Positions 60,621 to 64,000 of a stretch of DNA of 64,000 nucleotides are shown piece after piece; position 1 is the first letter of the stretch; each line of letters begins with the position of its first letter. Source of the stretch: Simplicispira lacusdiani (GTDB taxonomy: Bacteria > Pseudomonadota > Gammaproteobacteria > Burkholderiales > Burkholderiaceae_C); NCBI RefSeq assembly GCF_003604195.1, contig NZ_QXGR01000005.1, positions 1-64,000 of the forward strand. Direction: 5' to 3'. The notes beneath the pieces were generated by a model. It saw nothing but the letters and a program-made list of their open reading frames with translations, did not search any database and was not told the DNA's origin. Both the position numbers and the translations under genes were made by a program.

Positions 60621-60794
60621 TCAACAGGTGAGGTGGACGGAGAAATGGGGGACCGGCAAGCGGTTGGCGGCGATCAGGCCCGCGCGCACCCGCAGCGCTT
60701 CTGGAATGGTTTCATGGCGTGCGCCATCGACTTCCAGCGTGCGGCACTGCGCATCGCCGCCAGCGCCGCCGCCCAATGATGGCGAGCTTTTCAT
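60621..60794 (-). CDS. Small unknown protein in the arsenic operon
   Basis: A 57-residue ORF whose ATG overlaps the arsR stop by four bases (ATGA) and whose stop is four bases before arsC. The tight packing argues for a real gene. The sequence has a Ser/Gly start and a distinctive AGLIAANRLPVPHFSVHL close to the end, with two cysteines. I do not recognise a family. A role in the arsenic response is inferred only from context. Confidence 0.65.
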   Translation of the reverse strand: MKSSPSLGGGAGGDAQCRTLEVDGARHETIPEALRVRAGLIAANRLPVPHFSVHLTC

Positions 60795-61129
60795 GGGCAA
60801 TCCGTACAGGCGGCGGCCGCAGGCAGGCCCAGGCAGGCCTCCGGGTGGCCCGCGCAGCATTCGGCGGTGAGGTAGGCCACCAGGTCGCCCATCAGCGCCA
60901 TGTTGGCGCGGTAGCGCTGGAAGCGCCCCTCCTGCGTGACCGAAAGCAGGCCGGACTGCGTGAGCGCCTTGAGGTGGAAGGAGAGATTGGTCGCGGGCAG
61001 ACCGAGCGCCGCCGCGATCTCGCCGGCCACCAACCCCAGGGGCGCATGCCTGACCAGCAGACGGAACACATCCAGACGCACGCTGGAGGCCAGCGATTCG
61101 AAGACGGCGATGGCGGTATCTTTCTCCAT
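60791..61129 (-). CDS. arsR: ArsR family arsenic-responsive repressor
   Basis: ArsR, 112 residues. A winged helix (LGLVAGEIAAALGLPATNLSFHLKAL, cited in part) binds DNA; the C-terminal cysteines Cys91, Cys92, Cys99, Cys107 and Cys110 could bind As(III), in place of the alpha-3 CVC site of E. coli ArsR. This resembles the C-terminal type of site described for Acidithiobacillus ArsR. It heads the operon, with a perfect palindrome just upstream. Confidence 0.94.
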   Translation of the reverse strand: MEKDTAIAVFESLASSVRLDVFRLLVRHAPLGLVAGEIAAALGLPATNLSFHLKALTQSGLLSVTQEGRFQRYRANMALMGDLVAYLTAECCAGHPEACLGLPAAAACTDCP

Positions 61130-61134
61130 GCTTT

Positions 61135-61160
61135 AATTATTCAATAATCGTTGAATAATT
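61135..61160. promoter_or_regulatory. ArsR operator
   Basis: AATTATTCAA and TTGAATAATT are perfect ten-base arms around TAATCG, starting six bases upstream of the arsR ATG. This is the usual form of an ArsR/SmtB binding site. Confidence 0.88.
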
Positions 61161-61264
61161 GCAATATTGAATGGCACCTGCCCCTTCGCGATTCGACCAA
61201 CCGGGCACGGAGCCAGCCACCACGCCATGGCGGTTGGGCGCGATACGGATACCTGCTTTATTTG

Positions 61265-61316
61265 CTATCTAATCAATAGCTGCCAGCGCTTTATTGGCGG
61301 GCTAGAAGCGTGTTTT
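61265..61316 (+). repeat. Dispersed repeat copy 12
   Basis: AATCAATAGCTGCCAGCGC then GGCGGGCTAGAAGCGTG. It is the only feature I see in 61161-61392. Confidence 0.65.
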
Positions 61317-61392
61317 TACTCTTGTTCTTGCAAGGGAACGCGCTGGCGCGAACAAACCCCATGGGGGGAACGTGCCCGCGCAGCGCGCGGAT

Positions 61393-62601
61393 TCATTCCC
61401 CCTCGCCGGCTTTCTTGCTTTCGTACTGGGCCACGGATTCACTCCAGGCCCGCGTGGACTGCTCGAAGGCCGTGCGGAAACGCAGCACCTGCCATGCCAT
61501 CCAGGCCAGCAGCAAGCCGACGAAGGCCAGCAGGCCATAGACAACCCCCGGATGGAAGCGCTCGGATTCGATGAGGTCCACGCGCTGCTGCAGCGCGAGG
61601 GCGGCGGCATGGTCGCTGGCGGCCTGCATGCGCACCCGGGCCAGCTCCTCTTGCAGTTTGAGGATGCGCAGGGTCTCGGGCTGCGAGGCCGGTGGGGCAC
61701 TGGCGGCGTCGGCAGCCATGCTGGCGGCGGCCTCGGCTCCCGATGCGGCCGAGGCTGGCGCCTCGGGCGCCGAGGCCGCGCTCGCGGGCATGGACGATGG
61801 CGCCAGAGGGGCCGGCTGCGCGGCGGCCGTGCCCGGACGTGGCGCCTGCGACATCACCACCGCCAACGGCTCCATCACCAGGCGGGGCCGGGGCGCGGGC
61901 CGGGGCCGGGGCGGCGGGGCCACGGGACGGGATGCCGTCTCCATCGCGGCCGAGGCGGCCGATGCGACCGCCACGGGTTGCGGCGCGGATGCTGGGCGCG
62001 CGCGCGGCTCGGCAGGCGCCACCACCGGCCGGCGCGGCGCGGCGGCGCTGGCCGGCTGCGCCGGCTCGGCAGCCACCGTCACGGATGGACGGGCCGCGGC
62101 GGCGGCCACCCGCGCCACGGCCGGCTCACCTCCGCCCGCTCCTGGCGCGGCCACGCGTTCGGGCATGGCGGGCGGCGCGGGCTGCGGCTCCCAGGGAATG
62201 GCCACAGGCGCCGTCGAGGGCAGCACGGTGTCGGGCAGATCGGCCAGGAACGTGTAGGTGCGGGTGATCTTGCCCGCGCAACCGACCGACAGGGCCACGG
62301 TCAGCACGGGCTCGTCGGCCAGCATCGAGGTCTGCACACGCACGGCCGGCACCTGGCCCGGCGCCTGCGGCAGTGGGACGACGCGCACCTGGCCTCGGCC
62401 CACCGGGTTTTCGCCAGACACCAGGTCGGCGGCCAGGCAGGAGGACTCCAGGTCCATGCCCGGGTCCAGCTGGACGTCGAAAACCAGGTCCACCGGGCGG
62501 CCCAGCAGCACACGCCCATGCGCGCTTCCCAAGGAAAGCGCGGCCGCATCGCCAGCGGCCAAACCCCAAACCAGGACCAACCATGCGTTACGAGGATTCA
62601 C
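61393..62601 (-). CDS. FimV/HubP-like protein
   Basis: A 402-residue protein with an N-terminal signal (NAWLVLVWGLAAGDAAALS), then a FimV-type domain (LSLGSAHGRVLLGRPVDLVF through RTYTFLADLP), a long Pro/Ala-rich region, a short coil (LKLQEELARVRMQA) and one C-terminal membrane helix (GVVYGLLAFVGLLLAWMAW). In the family, FimV/HubP organise cell poles and type IV pili. The start is uncertain; GTG 62601 fits the signal peptide best. The usual TPR tail is absent. Confidence 0.75.
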   Translation of the reverse strand: MNPRNAWLVLVWGLAAGDAAALSLGSAHGRVLLGRPVDLVFDVQLDPGMDLESSCLAADLVSGENPVGRGQVRVVPLPQAPGQVPAVRVQTSMLADEPVLTVALSVGCAGKITRTYTFLADLPDTVLPSTAPVAIPWEPQPAPPAMPERVAAPGAGGGEPAVARVAAAAARPSVTVAAEPAQPASAAAPRRPVVAPAEPRARPASAPQPVAVASAASAAMETASRPVAPPPRPRPAPRPRLVMEPLAVVMSQAPRPGTAAAQPAPLAPSSMPASAASAPEAPASAASGAEAAASMAADAASAPPASQPETLRILKLQEELARVRMQAASDHAAALALQQRVDLIESERFHPGVVYGLLAFVGLLLAWMAWQVLRFRTAFEQSTRAWSESVAQYESKKAGEGE

Positions 62602-62857
62602 GATTTTTTCCCGTGGTTTCAGTTCATTCTGGCACCAAAGGGTGACCAAGCGAAAGAGTTTCTCGACAGCCGATGGCTATCGTAGGAATCCCCCATGTCG
62701 ATCGCCCGCCACATCGCTGAATGTCGTAAGCTCTTCGGAGTCCGGACGATCGCTGGACTGTGCCGCCTGCTGCCCCGCTCCGACCTGCCAAGCGCGCCCC
62801 AGGGATGCGGCATCGACCGTCAGAAGCCGCCGGGCGCACCGTCGTCCCTGCCACTTC

Positions 62858-64000
62858 ATGCCCGTCGACCGCTCCGAAACCCGTTCCCCGGACCTCCAAC
62901 CATTGCAGGGCCTCAGCGCTGCCGATGCCCAGCGGCGCCTGGCCTCCGACGGCCCCAACCTGCTGCCCGGGAATACACCCAAGTCCACGGTGGCCATCGT
63001 GCGGGACGTCGTCACCGAGCCGATGTTCCTGATGCTGCTGGCCGCAGGCGGCATTTACCTGGCCCTGGGCGACCGGGGCGAAGCCCTGTTCCTGCTGGGC
63101 TTCGTCTTCGTGGTGATAGGCATCACGCTGGCGCAGGAGCGCAAGACACAGCGCGCGCTCGAGTCCCTGCGCGATCTTTCGGCGCCGCGTGCGCTCGTCA
63201 TCCGCGACGGCCAGGAACAACGCATCGCCGGGCGCGACGTGGTGTGTGGCGACCTGCTGGTGCTGCACGAGGGCGACCGTATCGCCGCGGATGCCGTGCT
63301 GATCGACGGCCAGCTCGAAGTGGATGAATCCCTGCTCACGGGCGAGGCCGTGCCGGTGGCCAAGCTGGCCGCAGCAACCCATGCCGCGACAGACCCTCTT
63401 CCGGCACCAGGCGGCGACGGGACCTCGGGTTTGTTCGCCAGCACGGTGGTCACGCGGGGTGTGGGGGTGGCACGCGTGTGCGCCACTGGCGCCCAGACGG
63501 CCACGGGGCGCATTGGCGCCGACCTGGCAGCCACCGTCGAACCGCCTTCGGCACTGCAGCAGGGCTCGCGCCGCCTAGTGCGAGCCCTCGGCATCGGCGC
63601 GCTCCTGCTGGCGCTGGCCCAGGTGCTGCTGGGCTGGTGGTGGAACGGCAAGCCCCTCCTGGAGAGCCTTCTCGCCGGTATCGCCCTGGCCATGGCCATC
63701 CTGCCCGAGGAAATCCCGGTCATCCTCACGGTGTTCCTGGCGCTGGGAGCCTGGCGCATCGCCCATCAGAAGGTGCTGGCACGGCGCGTGTCGGCCGTGG
63801 AGGCGCTGGGCGCCATCACCGTGCTCGCGGTGGACAAGACGGGAACGCTCACGGTCAACCGGATGGCCGTGGCCGAGCTGGCCACGCCCGGGCAGCGCTT
63901 CTGCCCCGAAGGCGCCCACCATTTGCCGGAGGACTTTCACCTGCTGACCGAATTCGCCATGCTGGCGACGCCGGGCGATCCATTCGATCCGATGGAAAAG
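62858..64000 (+). CDS. Cation-translocating P-type ATPase (partial, continues beyond the window)
   Basis: The first 381 residues of a P-type ATPase. DKTGTLT carries the phosphorylated Asp326; VDESLLTGEAVPVAK is the actuator motif; the membrane motif is PEEIPVIL. The cation N-terminal domain QPLQGLSAADAQRRLA puts it in the Ca/Mg/Na-type (P2) group, not the heavy-metal group. No heavy-metal domain is present. The gene is cut by the window end. It is divergent from the FimV-like gene; the 256 bases between them show nothing clear. Confidence 0.9.
   Translation, partial: MPVDRSETRSPDLQPLQGLSAADAQRRLASDGPNLLPGNTPKSTVAIVRDVVTEPMFLMLLAAGGIYLALGDRGEALFLLGFVFVVIGITLAQERKTQRALESLRDLSAPRALVIRDGQEQRIAGRDVVCGDLLVLHEGDRIAADAVLIDGQLEVDESLLTGEAVPVAKLAAATHAATDPLPAPGGDGTSGLFASTVVTRGVGVARVCATGAQTATGRIGADLAATVEPPSALQQGSRRLVRALGIGALLLALAQVLLGWWWNGKPLLESLLAGIALAMAILPEEIPVILTVFLALGAWRIAHQKVLARRVSAVEALGAITVLAVDKTGTLTVNRMAVAELATPGQRFCPEGAHHLPEDFHLLTEFAMLATPGDPFDPMEK

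Overview
The window looks like chromosome from a high-GC betaproteobacterium of the family Comamonadaceae, probably Acidovorax or a close relative. The evidence is the GC-rich codon use, the gene orders (riboswitch-gcvT-gcvH-gcvP, rimP-nusA-infB-rbfA-truB-typA, smpB/ratA-rnfH, guaB-guaA), a BktB-like thiolase, a Bug-type binding protein, and a dispersed repeat of about 50 bp built around GATAGCT and GCGCTT that I recall from genomes of this family. No rRNA or tRNA gene was seen.

Region 1 (1-10.1 kb) holds housekeeping metabolism: the tail of an unknown gene, a DUF2164 protein, an Lrp/AsnC regulator, then a tandem glycine riboswitch controlling the glycine cleavage genes gcvT, gcvH and gcvP. 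It continues with a class II DAHP synthase coupled to a Crp-like regulator, and a SoxC/SoxD-like molybdoenzyme and cytochrome pair.

Region 2 (10.2-16.1 kb) is a chromosomal integron and is the accessory heart of the window. It has an IntI tyrosine recombinase on the minus strand, a candidate attI core, and a rightward cassette array with four recognisable attC sites. The cassettes hold a non-coding segment, a small barrel-like protein, a three-gene AT-rich cassette (beta-rich protein, CCHC zinc-knuckle protein, HNH nuclease), a protein with a HEPN-type Rx4H motif, and a small unknown protein whose attC is broken by an IS1111-type IS110-family element. The right end is decayed. The non-coding cassette segments resemble one another and carry the same dispersed repeat found elsewhere on this chromosome.

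Region 3 (16.1-33.8 kb) holds an FKBP isomerase, a hybrid histidine kinase, an RluA-type pseudouridine synthase, a diguanylate cyclase, a DUF917 protein, an SDR, bktB, a Bug receptor and a UspA protein. A c-di-GMP group follows (SBP-PAS-GGDEF-EAL, PilZ, REC-HD-GYP), then an acyl-CoA ligase and an unrecognised protein.

Region 4 (33.8-52.1 kb) holds guaA and guaB separated by an inserted Phd/VapC toxin-antitoxin pair, then ratA/rnfH/smpB, an ECF sigma/anti-sigma pair, a hydroxyisobutyryl-CoA hydrolase with a DMT exporter, and the translation operon rimP-nusA-infB-rbfA-truB-typA. That operon starts with a good promoter followed at once by a terminator-like hairpin.

Region 5 (52.1-64 kb) holds a thioredoxin-like/cytochrome c operon, a tandem Usp protein, small membrane or periplasmic proteins, an arsenic operon (arsR, a small ORF, arsC, arsD, arsA, acr3), a FimV-like protein and the first part of a P-type ATPase that runs off the window.
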